Part shown: one piece after another, positions 1 through 9,718 of the stretch | Numbering within the stretch: the first letter of the stretch is position 1 | Layout: each line of letters begins with the position of its first letter | Assembly (NCBI RefSeq): GCF_900172335.1 | Contig: NZ_FWFX01000006.1 | Span: 186,001 to 250,000 of the forward strand | DNA: 64,000 bases | From: Roseovarius albus | GTDB taxonomy: Bacteria; Pseudomonadota; Alphaproteobacteria; Rhodobacterales; Rhodobacteraceae | Reading direction: 5' to 3' | Program-made: the position numbers and the translations under genes | The notes under the pieces: generated by a model | The model's database searches: none | Told to the model about the DNA's origin: nothing | What the model saw: only the letters and a program-made list of their open reading frames with translations

Positions 1-1
1 G

Positions 2-220
2 GGGCTGTTCGGTTTCAATTACACCCTCACCGGCACGGCGGATGATCCGGATGTGTATGTGAATCCGCTAACGGCTCTTGCGCCGGGACTGTTTCGCGAG
101 CTATTCCGGCGACCTGCGCCCAAGAGGGATGGAACGAACAAGGATCAAGACGGTGGTGCAGCGGTGGAGCAGGAGAGCCCGCCGCCAAAAACCAACACAG
201 GACGGCAGAACGACCGATGA
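2..220 (+). CDS. AsmA-like protein, C-terminal end (partial)
   Basis: The frame is open from the left edge and encodes about 72 residues ending at TGA 218-220. The visible part begins with a beta-rich stretch ([16 protein letters not shown]) followed by [17 protein letters not shown], which resembles the C-terminus of the long AsmA/DUF3971-type envelope proteins of Rhodobacteraceae. After that comes a hydrophilic, low-complexity tail rich in D, Q, P and K. These proteins are thought to act at the cell envelope, in lipid or outer-membrane homeostasis. The stop overlaps the queA start in an ATGA, so the two are probably co-translated. Most of the protein lies outside the window, so the family call rests on the tail only. 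Confidence 0.6.
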   Translation, partial: GLFGFNYTLTGTADDPDVYVNPLTALAPGLFRELFRRPAPKRDGTNKDQDGGAAVEQESPPPKTNTGRQNDR

Positions 221-1266
221 AAACCAGTGATTTTGATTTCGATCTGCCGGAAGAGTTGATTGCGGTGCGGCCAGCGCGCCCGCGGCGAGCGGCAAGGTTG
301 TTGGTGGCACAGGGAGCGCAGATCACCGATAGCACCGTGGACCAGTTGGGCGATTGGCTTCTACCCGGGGATCGGTTGGTGTTGAACGACACCAAGGTCA
401 TTCCAGCACGCTTGCAAGGTGTGCGGTCCCGGATGAGCCCACAGGGACGGACCGAGGCACGGATGGAAGTCACCTTGCTGAGCCCAGAGACAGATGGCAC
501 GTGGCGGGCGATGATCAAGCCGCTAAAGAAGATCCGCGAAGGAGAGGTTATTCAATTCGAAGCCGGGCTTGAGGCGGAGTTGACGGATAAGCCGGACGGG
601 CAAGGAGTACTGCGCTTTAACATGACGGGGGATGACTTCGACGCAGCATTGACTGAGATAGGCTCAATGCCGTTGCCGCCCTATATCGCGGCAAAGCGTG
701 CTGCGGATGAACAAGACCACGAAGACTACCAGACGGTGTTTGCCGAGAACTCCGGGGCTGTTGCCGCCCCGACGGCATCTTTGCATTTTGATGAGGCTTT
801 GCTGGCCGAGCTTGCGGACAAGGGCGTGCAGTTTACCCATGTGACACTGCACGTCGGGGCGGGGACATTCTTGCCTGTGAAAGTCGAGGATGTAACTACG
901 CACAAGATGCACGCCGAATGGGGACATGTAAGCGCGCAGGCCGCTGAGGAAATCCGCCAGACCAAGGCCAATGGCGGCCGGGTGATCCCGGTGGGGACCA
1001 CAGCCTTGCGCTTGATTGAAAGTGCTGCACGAGGTAGGGAGATTGAGCCCTGGCAGGGCGAGACGGATATTTTCATATATCCTGGATTCACGTTTCAAGT
1101 GGCGGATGCGTTGATGACCAATTTTCATTTGCCGCGCTCGACGCTGATGATGTTGGTTTCGGCCCTAATTGGATCGGAAGAGATCCGGCAAATTTATGCC
1201 CATGCGATTGCACAAAAGTATCGTTTTTTCTCTTACGGGGATTCTTCGCTGTTGATCCCGACCTGA
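217..1266 (+). CDS. queA: S-adenosylmethionine:tRNA ribosyltransferase-isomerase
   Basis: QueA transfers the ribosyl moiety of SAM to preQ1 in tRNA and isomerises it to epoxyqueuosine, the penultimate step of queuosine synthesis. The 349-residue product has the expected family length. It starts with the family's N-terminal pattern ([19 protein letters not shown]) and carries the conserved blocks [46 protein letters not shown] and [17 protein letters not shown]. The ATG overlaps the stop of the upstream AsmA-like gene (ATGA). Downstream there is a roughly 100-bp gap before an MFS gene. The identification is secure. Confidence 0.97.
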   Translation: MKTSDFDFDLPEELIAVRPARPRRAARLLVAQGAQITDSTVDQLGDWLLPGDRLVLNDTKVIPARLQGVRSRMSPQGRTEARMEVTLLSPETDGTWRAMIKPLKKIREGEVIQFEAGLEAELTDKPDGQGVLRFNMTGDDFDAALTEIGSMPLPPYIAAKRAADEQDHEDYQTVFAENSGAVAAPTASLHFDEALLAELADKGVQFTHVTLHVGAGTFLPVKVEDVTTHKMHAEWGHVSAQAAEEIRQTKANGGRVIPVGTTALRLIESAARGREIEPWQGETDIFIYPGFTFQVADALMTNFHLPRSTLMMLVSALIGSEEIRQIYAHAIAQKYRFFSYGDSSLLIPT

Positions 1267-1368
1267 AACGGTGCGACGGGGCGGTGTTGGCGGCAAGTGA
1301 GTCGCGGATAAGCCAGATCATTGCGTGGGCGTCGCTAAGATAGCGCGACACGAAACGGGAGACCCGAG

Positions 1369-2637
1369 ATGTTGAGAGTGATCACCAGCACCTGGCCGCT
1401 GTTTATGGGCATCATGTTCCTGCAGGTTGGCAACGGCATGCAAAGCACGCTGTTGGGCATCCGGGGCAACCTCGAAGGCTTTGGCACATTCGAGATGTCG
1501 CTGGTTATGGCCGGATATTTCGTGGGCTTCCTGTTTGGGTCTCGCATCACACCGGATATGATCCGCCGAGTCGGGCATGTGCGGGTGTTTGCGGCGCTTG
1601 GCTCGCTCTTGTCAGCGGTGGTGGTTCTGTTCCCGGCGCTGACCGATCCGCTGTTTTGGGGCATCGGACGGGTGATGGTCGGGTTCTGTTTTTCTGGCAT
1701 CTATGTGACGGCGGAAAGCTGGCTCAATGAAGCCGCCGAGAACGAGAACCGCGGCAAGGCGCTTTCGCTTTATATCATTATGCAGATGGTTGGCCTGATC
1801 ACAGCGCAATATCTGCTGGTTCTGGGCGATCCGGGTGGCTTTATCCTGTTTATCATCCCATCAGTTCTGATTTCATTGTCGTTTGCGCCGATTTTGCTGT
1901 CGGTCAGCCCGACACCGGCGTTTTCAACATCGAAACCGTTGAGTCTTAAGCAGATTATGAAAATTTCCCCGTTGGGATGTGTGGGCATGTTCTTACTTGG
2001 CGGGATTTTCTCAGCGCAATTCGGCATGGTCCCGATTTACGGCATAGAGGCCGGGCTGAGCATCGTTCAAATCTCGACGCTGGTATCGATGTTCTTTCTT
2101 GCGCCTTTGATCCTGCAATTCCCAATTGGCTGGCTGTCAGACCGGATGGATCGCCGCGTGCTGATCTTTATCGGTGCGCTGTTTTGCGGGGTAGGGTGCA
2201 TCATTGCCGTTGTGTTGGGACATGTTTATGTCTTTCTGCTGCTCGCGGCCTTGATGGTGGGAGGGATGTCAAACCCGCTGTATTCTCTGTTGATTGCCTA
2301 TACAAATGACTTCCTTGAGCACGATGACATGGCTGCCGCTGCAGGCGGTATGGTGTTCATTAACGGCTTGGGTGCGGTCATTGGCCCCCCGATCACGGGT
2401 TGGATGATGGGCGTAATTGGGCCGAGCGGGTTGTTTATCTTCATTGCGTTCCTATCTTTCGCCATGGCAGGTTACGCAGCCTACCGGATGACGCAGCGTG
2501 CAGCACCATCTGTTGAAGATACTGAAAGCTTCACCATGATGACGCCGACATCGTCGCCGATGGCCGTGGAGTTTGCACAAGAAGTTGCCATTGAGAACGC
2601 GTTGGAAGAACAGGAAGCACAGGACGCAAAAGAGTAA
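1369..2637 (+). CDS. MFS transporter, YcaD-like
   Basis: This 422-residue protein has about twelve hydrophobic segments in the two-times-six arrangement of the major facilitator superfamily. Between helices 2 and 3 it carries the loop GSRITPDMIRRVGHVRVFA, and the matching loop in the second half reads GWLSDRMDRRVLIF, the classic MFS DR.xRR-like motif. The N-terminus and overall pattern resemble the YcaD branch. The substrate cannot be read from the sequence. The cytoplasmic C-terminal tail is acidic (EEQEAQDAKE). It lies between queA and a DUF924 gene on the same strand, but the spacing suggests its own transcription unit. Confidence 0.85.
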   Translation: MLRVITSTWPLFMGIMFLQVGNGMQSTLLGIRGNLEGFGTFEMSLVMAGYFVGFLFGSRITPDMIRRVGHVRVFAALGSLLSAVVVLFPALTDPLFWGIGRVMVGFCFSGIYVTAESWLNEAAENENRGKALSLYIIMQMVGLITAQYLLVLGDPGGFILFIIPSVLISLSFAPILLSVSPTPAFSTSKPLSLKQIMKISPLGCVGMFLLGGIFSAQFGMVPIYGIEAGLSIVQISTLVSMFFLAPLILQFPIGWLSDRMDRRVLIFIGALFCGVGCIIAVVLGHVYVFLLLAALMVGGMSNPLYSLLIAYTNDFLEHDDMAAAAGGMVFINGLGAVIGPPITGWMMGVIGPSGLFIFIAFLSFAMAGYAAYRMTQRAAPSVEDTESFTMMTPTSSPMAVEFAQEVAIENALEEQEAQDAKE

Positions 2638-2747
2638 CATTAAAGTAACAATGCACATGTAATGTAGTATTTGTTTACTGTTAATTTTGTTGCGCGTGAC
2701 TTAGGGTTAACTTTAAGAATATGACCAAGGGCATGAAGGAGACAACC

Positions 2748-3332
2748 ATGGTCACCCCTGATGATGTATTGAGTTTTTGGTTGGACGAGGTAGGCCCAAA
2801 GGGGTGGTACGAGGCTTCTGAGACCCTTGATCAAGAAATCCGTGATCGTTTTGAAGGGGCATGGCACAATGCCCGGCAAGGGGCTTATGCCCTTTGGTTA
2901 ACATACCCGAGCGGGGCGCTTGCCTATATCATTCTGATGGATCAATTCCCGCGCAACATGTTCCGGGGAAATGCAGACTCATTTAAAACAGACAAGAACG
3001 CAGTTGCGGCAGCTGCGGCAGCGATCCACCGCAAATGGGACATGCGCATTGACGAACCGGCGCGCCAATTTTTTTACCTGCCGTTCATGCATTCAGAGAA
3101 TCTCTGCCATCAGGACCGCTGCGTGCGTCTGATGCTGGAGCGGATGCCGGAAGGGGGCGCATCGAACCTGTTCCATGCGCAAGCACATCGCGAAGTGATC
3201 CGGATGTTCGGCCGATTCCCTTATCGCAATGCAGCGTTGCAGCGCCGCTGTACCAAACCTGAGCAAGCCTATCTGGACGAGGGTGGCTATGCGGCCACCT
3301 TGCGTGACCTGCAAAAGGCCAATGCAGCCTGA
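2748..3332 (+). CDS. DUF924 family protein
   Basis: The product is 194 residues and matches the bacterial DUF924 family, a small all-helical, TPR-like fold of unknown function. Visible family blocks are VLSFWLDEVGPKGWY, the central DQFPRNMFRG and FYLPFMHSE, and RFPYRNAALQR near the C-terminus. I place the start at ATG 2748 because GAAGGAG at 2735-2741 is correctly spaced for it. An upstream in-frame ATG at 2721 lacks a ribosome binding site and would add nine unconserved residues. The upstream A+T-rich stretch 2640-2720 probably holds its promoter. Confidence 0.88.
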   Translation: MVTPDDVLSFWLDEVGPKGWYEASETLDQEIRDRFEGAWHNARQGAYALWLTYPSGALAYIILMDQFPRNMFRGNADSFKTDKNAVAAAAAAIHRKWDMRIDEPARQFFYLPFMHSENLCHQDRCVRLMLERMPEGGASNLFHAQAHREVIRMFGRFPYRNAALQRRCTKPEQAYLDEGGYAATLRDLQKANAA

Positions 3333-3468
3333 ATTTACAGGCGATTAGAACACATGGCTGAAGTTGTTGAGACTGATGGTAGTGGCCTTCGGTCTTTCGG
3401 CGCATGCTGCGTTGTGGTCGGTTTGAAAGTAGTTTAAGGTCAAACTAAATTTTGAACCGGAGTCTCAG

Positions 3469-4863
3469 ATGGCAGATAACAGCTTTGATATGGTGGTCAT
3501 TGGCGCGGGGCCGGGTGGCTATGTTGCAGCTATTCGCGGGGCGCAGAACGGCCTGAAGGTGGCCGTGGTCGAGCGTGAGCATATGGGCGGCATCTGCCTG
3601 AACTGGGGCTGTATCCCGACCAAGGCCTTGTTGCGTTCCTCAGAGGTGTTTCACCTGATGCATCGCGCCAAGGACTTTGGTCTGTCGGCCGAGGGTATCG
3701 GCTATGATCTGGAGGCGGTGGTCAAGCGGTCACGTGCGGTGTCAAAGCAGTTGAACAGCGGCGTTGGGCATCTGCTGAAGAAGAACAAGGTCAAAGCCAT
3801 CATGGGCGAGGCCACTGTGACCGGTGTGGGTAAAGTCAGTGTCAAAACCGACAAAGGCACCGAAGAGCTAACCGGCAAAAGCATCATTTTGGCTACCGGT
3901 GCACGGGCGCGGGAACTGCCCGGGCTTGAAGCGGATGGCGATCTGGTCTGGACCTATAAGCACGCGCTGATGCCGCCGCGGATGCCGAAAAAACTTCTGG
4001 TCATTGGATCGGGCGCAATCGGGATCGAATTCGCCAGCTTCTACAACACTTTGGGTGCCGATACGACGGTGGTTGAGGTGATGGACCGCGTGCTGCCAGT
4101 CGAAGACGCGGAGATCAGCGCCTTTGCCAAGAAGTCCTTTGTCAAACAGGGGATGAAGATCATGGAGAAAGCCATGGTCAAGCAGCTGGATCGTGCCAAA
4201 GGCAAGATCACCGCGCATATCGAAGTGGGCGGTAAAGTTGAAAAGCACGAGTTTGACACGGTGATTTCCGCCGTGGGCATTGTTGGCAATGTTGAAGGTC
4301 TTGGGCTTGATGCGCTTGGTGTGAAAATTGACCGGACCCATGTGGTGACCGATGCGTTCTGCCGCACTGGAGTCGATGGGCTCTATGCCATTGGCGATAT
4401 CGCGGGCGCGCCATGGCTGGCCCATAAGGCAAGCCATGAGGGTGTGATGGTCGCCGACCTAGTGGCGGGTAAACACGCGCATCCGGTAAAACCAGAAAGC
4501 ATCGCAGGATGTACGTATTGTCACCCGCAAGTGGCCAGTGTTGGCTTCACGGAGGCCAAAGCAAAAGAAGCCGGTTATGACATCAAGGTCGGGCGCTTCC
4601 CCTTCATCGGAAATGGCAAGGCGATTGCACTGGGTGAGGCCGAGGGCATGATCAAAACTGTGTTTGATGCGAAAACCGGCGAATTGCTGGGCGCGCATAT
4701 GGTCGGGGCCGAGGTGACCGAGCTCATTCAGGGCTATGTGGTTGGTCGTCAGCTGGAGACCACAGAAGAAGACCTGATGAACACCGTCTTCCCGCATCCG
4801 ACCCTGTCGGAAATGATGCATGAATCGGTGCTGGATGCCTATGGTATGGCGATCCACATCTAA
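3469..4863 (+). CDS. lpdA: Dihydrolipoyl dehydrogenase (E3)
   Basis: E3 reoxidises the dihydrolipoyl groups of 2-oxoacid dehydrogenase complexes and makes NADH. The 464-residue protein has the FAD-binding GAGPGGYVAAIRGAQ at residues 10-24 and the redox-active disulfide in GICLNWGCIPTKALL (C-x4-C, with W before the second Cys). The NAD-binding GSGAIGIEFASFY and a second FAD motif (GLYAIGDIAGAPWLAHKA) follow. The dimer-interface block HPTLSEMMHE with the catalytic His-Glu pair closes it. No E1 or E2 genes lie nearby, so it stands alone with its own terminator. It may be a second copy serving a particular complex, but that cannot be decided from this window. Confidence 0.95.
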   Translation: MADNSFDMVVIGAGPGGYVAAIRGAQNGLKVAVVEREHMGGICLNWGCIPTKALLRSSEVFHLMHRAKDFGLSAEGIGYDLEAVVKRSRAVSKQLNSGVGHLLKKNKVKAIMGEATVTGVGKVSVKTDKGTEELTGKSIILATGARARELPGLEADGDLVWTYKHALMPPRMPKKLLVIGSGAIGIEFASFYNTLGADTTVVEVMDRVLPVEDAEISAFAKKSFVKQGMKIMEKAMVKQLDRAKGKITAHIEVGGKVEKHEFDTVISAVGIVGNVEGLGLDALGVKIDRTHVVTDAFCRTGVDGLYAIGDIAGAPWLAHKASHEGVMVADLVAGKHAHPVKPESIAGCTYCHPQVASVGFTEAKAKEAGYDIKVGRFPFIGNGKAIALGEAEGMIKTVFDAKTGELLGAHMVGAEVTELIQGYVVGRQLETTEEDLMNTVFPHPTLSEMMHESVLDAYGMAIHI

Positions 4864-4887
4864 GTTTGCGCTGCAATGACTTTTGGA

Positions 4888-4918
4888 AAAGCCGAGGGGA
4901 AACCTTCGGCTTTTTTTG
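4888..4918 (+). terminator. Rho-independent terminator after lpdA
   Basis: A GCCGAGG/CCTTCGGC stem with a short GAAA-type loop is followed directly by seven T residues, 25-55 bp after the lpdA stop. This is a standard intrinsic terminator on the plus strand. Confidence 0.85.
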
Positions 4919-5003
4919 TTGGGGAAATTGCACAAAATTAGACACTTGGTGACTTTTGGGATGTTTTGCGCTACCTCAGGTAGAGATCCTGGGGAGGACC
5001 ACT

Positions 5004-6377
5004 ATGAAATATTATGGAATGATTGGCGCGCTGCTGCTTGCATCGATGACGCATGCGCAAGAAGAGGCACAGCCGCAAACACTGATTACAAATGTGCACG
5101 TGTTTGACGGGGTGAATGAGGCGCGGATTGAAAACGCTTCTGTTCTGGTTGAGGGGAACCTGATTAAGAGCGTGTCGACGGACGCGATTGAAGCACCTGA
5201 TGCGACGGTGATTGATGGTGAAGGGCGCACATTGATGCCTGGCTTTATCGAAACACACGCACATTTGATGTTGATGGGTCCGACGATCCCGGCAATGGAG
5301 GCGAACTCGACCTGGGAAGATTTTGCCATTCATGGCGCGCGAATGGCGGAAATGTACCTTATGCAGGGATTTACGACGGTTCGTGATGCTGGTGGGGGCA
5401 ACGGAGGCCTGAGGCGTGCAATCGACGCCGGTGAGATCTTGGGACCACGATACTATCCTTCGGCTGCATTCCTGGGAACCCGTGGCGGGCACGCAGATTT
5501 TGCCAATTTTACCTCACCTCCGGGAGAGTCTACCAATTTCGGCCGTTTGAATATGGCGCAAGAAGTGGACAATGTTGCGGATGTTCAGAAATTCGGCCGT
5601 AACAATTTTAGGATGGGGGCCACGCAGCTAAAGTACATGCAATCCGGCGGGGTGGTGTCGGCTTTTGACCCTTGGCAACTTTTGGCAGGCTCATCTGAAG
5701 AAATTGGGGCCGCTGTACAGGTTGCAAATGAATATGGCAGCTATGTTATGGCTCACTCATACCGCAAGGAAGCGATCATGAACGCGCTTGAAGCGGGGGT
5801 GATGTCAATCGAGCATGGCTTTGCTTTCGATTGTGAAATTGGAGCACTGATGAATGAAAAAGGTGCGTATATTTCGACAAACCTGACGGCGTTTGATGAA
5901 GGGCTCACAACCATTCCTGCCGTAGCCAATAATCCGGCCAGCCTTGCCAAAGCCATATCTGCATCGGCGACCTTTGGGAATTACATCGACAACATGAAGG
6001 AGTGTCCGGTCAAACGCACATTCCAGGTTGATTGCGTGGGCTCTGTGACTGCATGCAACATTCAGATCGCATATGAGAAAAATCTGAATAACAAGTTTTT
6101 CGGGCCATATACGTCTTTGGTGACAATGACCTCGGTTGGGGGGGAGTTGGTCGCGCTAAGCGGAGATTTCATGAACCCATACACAGATGGAAAACTAGGG
6201 GTGATTGAAGAGGGGGCCTATGCCGATATTCTGATCGTGGATGGTAACCCGTTGGAAGACTTCAGCGTGGTGGGCACAGGGGACAAGTGGTTTGATGCGG
6301 AACCGCGCCCCGACAGCCCGGAAACCATCCGGATCATCATGAAGGATGGTGTGATCTACAAGAATACGCTGGAATAG
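5004..6377 (+). CDS. Exported amidohydrolase family protein
   Basis: The 457-residue protein begins with a signal peptide (MKYYGMIGALLLASMTHA, cleavage after the second Ala likely), so it should act in the periplasm. The rest is a metal-dependent amidohydrolase of the imidazolonepropionase-like/prolidase type. It has a small N-terminal beta domain, the metal-binding HAH in PGFIETHAHLMLMG, a Lys in LKYMQSGG that is normally carboxylated, later metal or substrate His residues in MAHSYRKEA and SIEHGF, and the C-terminal closure GAYADILIVDGNPLED. I choose ATG 5004 because GGGGAGG at 4991-4997 precedes it and the signal peptide starts there; an earlier in-frame start at 4956 has neither. The substrate is unknown. 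Confidence 0.85.
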   Translation: MKYYGMIGALLLASMTHAQEEAQPQTLITNVHVFDGVNEARIENASVLVEGNLIKSVSTDAIEAPDATVIDGEGRTLMPGFIETHAHLMLMGPTIPAMEANSTWEDFAIHGARMAEMYLMQGFTTVRDAGGGNGGLRRAIDAGEILGPRYYPSAAFLGTRGGHADFANFTSPPGESTNFGRLNMAQEVDNVADVQKFGRNNFRMGATQLKYMQSGGVVSAFDPWQLLAGSSEEIGAAVQVANEYGSYVMAHSYRKEAIMNALEAGVMSIEHGFAFDCEIGALMNEKGAYISTNLTAFDEGLTTIPAVANNPASLAKAISASATFGNYIDNMKECPVKRTFQVDCVGSVTACNIQIAYEKNLNNKFFGPYTSLVTMTSVGGELVALSGDFMNPYTDGKLGVIEEGAYADILIVDGNPLEDFSVVGTGDKWFDAEPRPDSPETIRIIMKDGVIYKNTLE

Positions 6378-6380
6378 GGC

Positions 6381-7334
6381 TTAGCCCGAGCAACTGGCCC
6401 CGCCAAGCACGCAGAATTTGGAACAGTGCGGGTGGTTGAGGGCAACGTCGCGCTCGGCCTCTTCCAAGGTGCGGCCCATTTCGAACTGTTCGTCATAGGG
6501 CAAGAGGGTGCAAGCCAACACGGTGGGGTGATCCGCACCTTTGCGTTTCACCACCATGCGGGAGGACGAGCACATCACATCGCGCGGGGATTTATCAAGA
6601 ATGCCCCAGCAGGCGGTGGTGATTTCCGGGACTTCGACGGTTTCATCCATTTCCGGGAACAGAACTGTCATGCCGGGATTGTCGGCGTCGATGTCAAAGC
6701 TGTGCTTAGCGTAGAGCGCACGGTAGCCATCGCGGGTCTCGGTATCGGTTTCCCCCCAGATGGTGCGGCCGGCAGCGGCGAGGTGGAAACCGTTGTCGCG
6801 CAGCCATTTCATGCCCTCAATCGTGCGGTCAAAGGCGCCCTTGCCGCGTATTTCGTCATGGGCTGATTGCGACCAGTGATCCAAAGAGATGCGGAAGATC
6901 AGTTTCTCGCGCTGTTCCGTCGGGATTTCGAGCAAACCGTTCTGAACGGTCTTGCGCATCATCGGGCGCATGGCATTGGTCAGGATCAGCACATCAAAAC
7001 CACGATCCAGACAGGTGCGGGTCATGGCCACCATCTGCGGGTTCATGAAGGGCTCACCACCGGTAAAGCCGATCTCGCGAATGGGCCATTTGCGCTCTTC
7101 GATTTGATCGAGATAGTTGTTGACCTCTTCTACCGTCAGATAGACCAGCCGATCATTACTGGGCGAGCTTTCGATGTAGCAGTTGATGCAGGTGATGTTG
7201 CACAGCGTGCCGGTGTTGAACCATAGGGTTTCGGGGTTACTGAGTGGCACTGTCGCGCGCGTCTGACCATCTGCCGTTAACAAAGGGTCGCGAAATTTCA
7301 AACTGCTCTTTGGTGCATCGATGATATCTTTCAT
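6381..7334 (-). CDS. Radical SAM protein with SPASM-like C-terminal cysteines
   Basis: The 317-residue product has the radical SAM 4Fe-4S motif C-x3-C-x2-C (CNITCINC, residues 45-52) and the SAM-binding FTGGEPFMN. The C-terminal third holds further cysteines (TACWG, VMCSS, LACTL, HCSKFCVLGGASCSG) arranged like an auxiliary-cluster SPASM or twitch region. Such proteins modify peptides or proteins, or make cofactors; the substrate is not evident and no small precursor-peptide gene sits nearby. I prefer ATG 7334, with GAGG eight bases upstream, over an in-frame ATG at 7430 that would add a basic 32-residue leader without a ribosome site. It converges with the amidohydrolase gene, three bases between stops, and diverges from zwf. 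Confidence 0.8.
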   Translation of the reverse strand: MKDIIDAPKSSLKFRDPLLTADGQTRATVPLSNPETLWFNTGTLCNITCINCYIESSPSNDRLVYLTVEEVNNYLDQIEERKWPIREIGFTGGEPFMNPQMVAMTRTCLDRGFDVLILTNAMRPMMRKTVQNGLLEIPTEQREKLIFRISLDHWSQSAHDEIRGKGAFDRTIEGMKWLRDNGFHLAAAGRTIWGETDTETRDGYRALYAKHSFDIDADNPGMTVLFPEMDETVEVPEITTACWGILDKSPRDVMCSSSRMVVKRKGADHPTVLACTLLPYDEQFEMGRTLEEAERDVALNHPHCSKFCVLGGASCSG

Positions 7335-7487
7335 CGCAAGCCTCGCTTTTCGTTTGCTTTTCCGAAATATCCGGTTCTTTCTATGAAAGAAAGTCAGGCG
7401 CGGGCTGGTGACAGCTTTGTGATCGGTCATTAGGGTTGGTTGTGTTAGACCGGCGGGTCAATCACGCGCAAGGATGGAGCACGTAAC

Positions 7488-8942
7488 ATGGTTTCAAGGG
7501 TCATCCCTGTTGATCCCTTTGATCTGGTGATTTTCGGCGGGACCGGGGATCTGGCCCGGCGCAAGATCTTGCCCGGATTGTTTCGGCGTTTTTGTGCAGG
7601 GCAGATGGAAGAGGATTCCCGTATTATAGGGGCCGCACGGTCTGACATGGACAGTGAGGAGTACCGGCACTTTGTACGTGAGGCGATCACGGAGTTTGAT
7701 CCCAAGACCAAAGGCGAATGCGCGCATCTGGATGAGTTTCTGACGCGGTTGCATTACGTAACGATTGATGCGCTTGGCGAAACAGGCTGGGCTGAGTTGG
7801 CGGAACTGACCCGGTCGGACAAAGTTCGGGCGTTTTATTTTTCAGTTGCGCCGCGCTTGTTTGGCCCGTTGGCCGAGCGATTACATCTGCATGGGATGGC
7901 CGACGGTGAAAGCCGGATCGTGGTGGAAAAGCCGTTTGGGCGTGACTTGGAGTCGGCGCGGGCTTTAAACAAAGTGCTGGCAGAGCATTTCGAGGAAAAC
8001 CAGATCTACCGGATTGATCACTATCTGGGCAAGGAAACGGTTCAGAACCTGATGGCGATCCGGTTTGGGAATATGTTGTTTGAGCCGTTGTGGAACAGTC
8101 AATACGTCGATCATATCCAGATTACCGTGGCTGAATCTGTCGGTGTTGGCGGGCGCGGGGGATACTATGATCGCGCCGGAGCGATGCGGGACATGATGCA
8201 AAACCATATGATGCAGCTGTTGTGCCTGATTGCGATGGAGCCACCGGCGAAGTTCAACCCCGATGCGGTGCGTGATGAAAAGCTGAAAGTTATTCGCGCG
8301 CTTGATCCGGTGAGGGAAGAGGACATTGTGCGCGGCCAGTATGAGGGCACAGAAGATCTGCTCGGGTATCGACGAGAGGCGGAGAACCCGGAGAGTACAA
8401 CGGAAAGTTTTGTGGCTCTCAAGGCGCACGTCAGTAACTGGCGGTGGGCGAATACGCCGTTTTACTTGCGCACAGGAAAACGCCTGCGCGAACGGGCCAG
8501 CGAGATTGCAATTGTGTTCAAGGATGCGCCGCACTCGATTTTTGATGAGGATGCCGGGCGGCATCGCAATATTTTAACAATCAAGCTGCAACCTAACGAG
8601 GGCATCGAGCTTGGTGTGACTATCAAAGAACCGGGTCCGGGGGGCATGCGGCTGATCGACGTGCCGTTGGACATGAGTTTTGCAGAGGCATTGGGGCCGG
8701 AAGAGGCCGATTTTCCAGACGCTTACGAACGGTTGATCATGGATGTGATCCGTGGCAACCAGACTCTGTTTATGCGTGGAGACGAGGTCGAAGAGGCCTG
8801 GGCTTGGACTGACCCAATCATTGCGCAATGGGAAGATGATGCAGTTCCACCTATACGTTATGCCACCGGAAGTTCCGGCCCCGATGATGCGCTTATGTTG
8901 ATGCACCGGGACGGGCGCCGCTGGCGGGAGATTAAAGCATGA
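7488..8942 (+). CDS. zwf: Glucose-6-phosphate 1-dehydrogenase
   Basis: Zwf oxidises glucose 6-phosphate to 6-phosphogluconolactone with NAD(P), feeding the Entner-Doudoroff and pentose phosphate routes. The 484-residue protein has the N-terminal nucleotide-binding FGGTGDLARRKILP, the substrate motif VVEKPFGRDL and the signature RIDHYLGKETVQN with its catalytic His. The length is normal. GGATGGAG lies upstream of the ATG. The gene overlaps pgl by ATGA and opens a zwf-pgl-pgi-folA run. edd and eda, often adjacent in related genomes, are not present here. Confidence 0.97.
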   Translation: MVSRVIPVDPFDLVIFGGTGDLARRKILPGLFRRFCAGQMEEDSRIIGAARSDMDSEEYRHFVREAITEFDPKTKGECAHLDEFLTRLHYVTIDALGETGWAELAELTRSDKVRAFYFSVAPRLFGPLAERLHLHGMADGESRIVVEKPFGRDLESARALNKVLAEHFEENQIYRIDHYLGKETVQNLMAIRFGNMLFEPLWNSQYVDHIQITVAESVGVGGRGGYYDRAGAMRDMMQNHMMQLLCLIAMEPPAKFNPDAVRDEKLKVIRALDPVREEDIVRGQYEGTEDLLGYRREAENPESTTESFVALKAHVSNWRWANTPFYLRTGKRLRERASEIAIVFKDAPHSIFDEDAGRHRNILTIKLQPNEGIELGVTIKEPGPGGMRLIDVPLDMSFAEALGPEEADFPDAYERLIMDVIRGNQTLFMRGDEVEEAWAWTDPIIAQWEDDAVPPIRYATGSSGPDDALMLMHRDGRRWREIKA

Positions 8943-9610
8943 GACTTGTAGAATATGCAGATTCCGAAATGTTGGCGATGGATTTGGCCAATGTTCTAGC
9001 TGGCGAATTGACGGCGGTTTTGGAACATGAGGAACGTGCATTTTTCGTGGTGCCAGGGGGGAGCACTCCCGGTCCGATCTTTGACGCGCTTTGCGCCGCT
9101 GATCTCGATTGGAGCCGTGTGGATATTGCCCTAAGTGATGAACGGTGGTTACCACCGGTACACGTGCGCTCGAACACCAAGCTGATTCAGGAACGTCTGC
9201 TGCAAAATCGTGCAGCCGCGGCGAATGTAGTCCCGCTTTATCATAAAGCAGAGGCGCCTGAGGAGATCCTGGCGCAATTGGCCGAAGGGATTGAGCCGAA
9301 GTTGCCAATTGATGTGCTTTTGCTGGGAATGGGCAGTGACATGCACGTGGCCTCGCTCTTTTCTGGTGGGGATCAGTTGGCGCGAGGGCTAGATCCGGAT
9401 GCCCCGGTATTGGTGTCGATGCGTGCGGCTGGTGCGCCTGAGCCTCGCGTTAGTATGACGGCACGAGTGTTGAATGGGGCAATCTCAAAGCATTTGGTGA
9501 TAACGGGTGCGAAGAAACACGCGGCGCTGGATCGCGCGCGCAGCACAGATCCGCTGCATGCGCCGGTAGCTGCAATTTTAGATGGAACAACAGTGCATTG
9601 GGCTCCATAA
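8939..9610 (+). CDS. pgl: 6-phosphogluconolactonase
   Basis: Pgl hydrolyses 6-phosphogluconolactone, the product of the preceding gene. The 223-residue protein is of the DevB/SOL type: VVPGGSTPGPIFDAL near the N-terminus, ALSDERWLPPVHVRSNTK in the middle and LLLGMGSDMHVASLF later are family blocks. Its ATG overlaps the zwf stop (ATGA), so the two steps are translationally coupled. A gap of about 108 bp separates it from pgi. Confidence 0.95.
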   Translation: MRLVEYADSEMLAMDLANVLAGELTAVLEHEERAFFVVPGGSTPGPIFDALCAADLDWSRVDIALSDERWLPPVHVRSNTKLIQERLLQNRAAAANVVPLYHKAEAPEEILAQLAEGIEPKLPIDVLLLGMGSDMHVASLFSGGDQLARGLDPDAPVLVSMRAAGAPEPRVSMTARVLNGAISKHLVITGAKKHAALDRARSTDPLHAPVAAILDGTTVHWAP

Positions 9611-9718
9611 AAGGGGGCGTTGCTGCCGCTCTTACTTGTGGGGGGGGCTGGAGAAATTTTATTAAGATGAAATTCGTATTTGTGAGTAGATTGGCCCAAG
9701 CAGAGGTGGGTAACTAAG

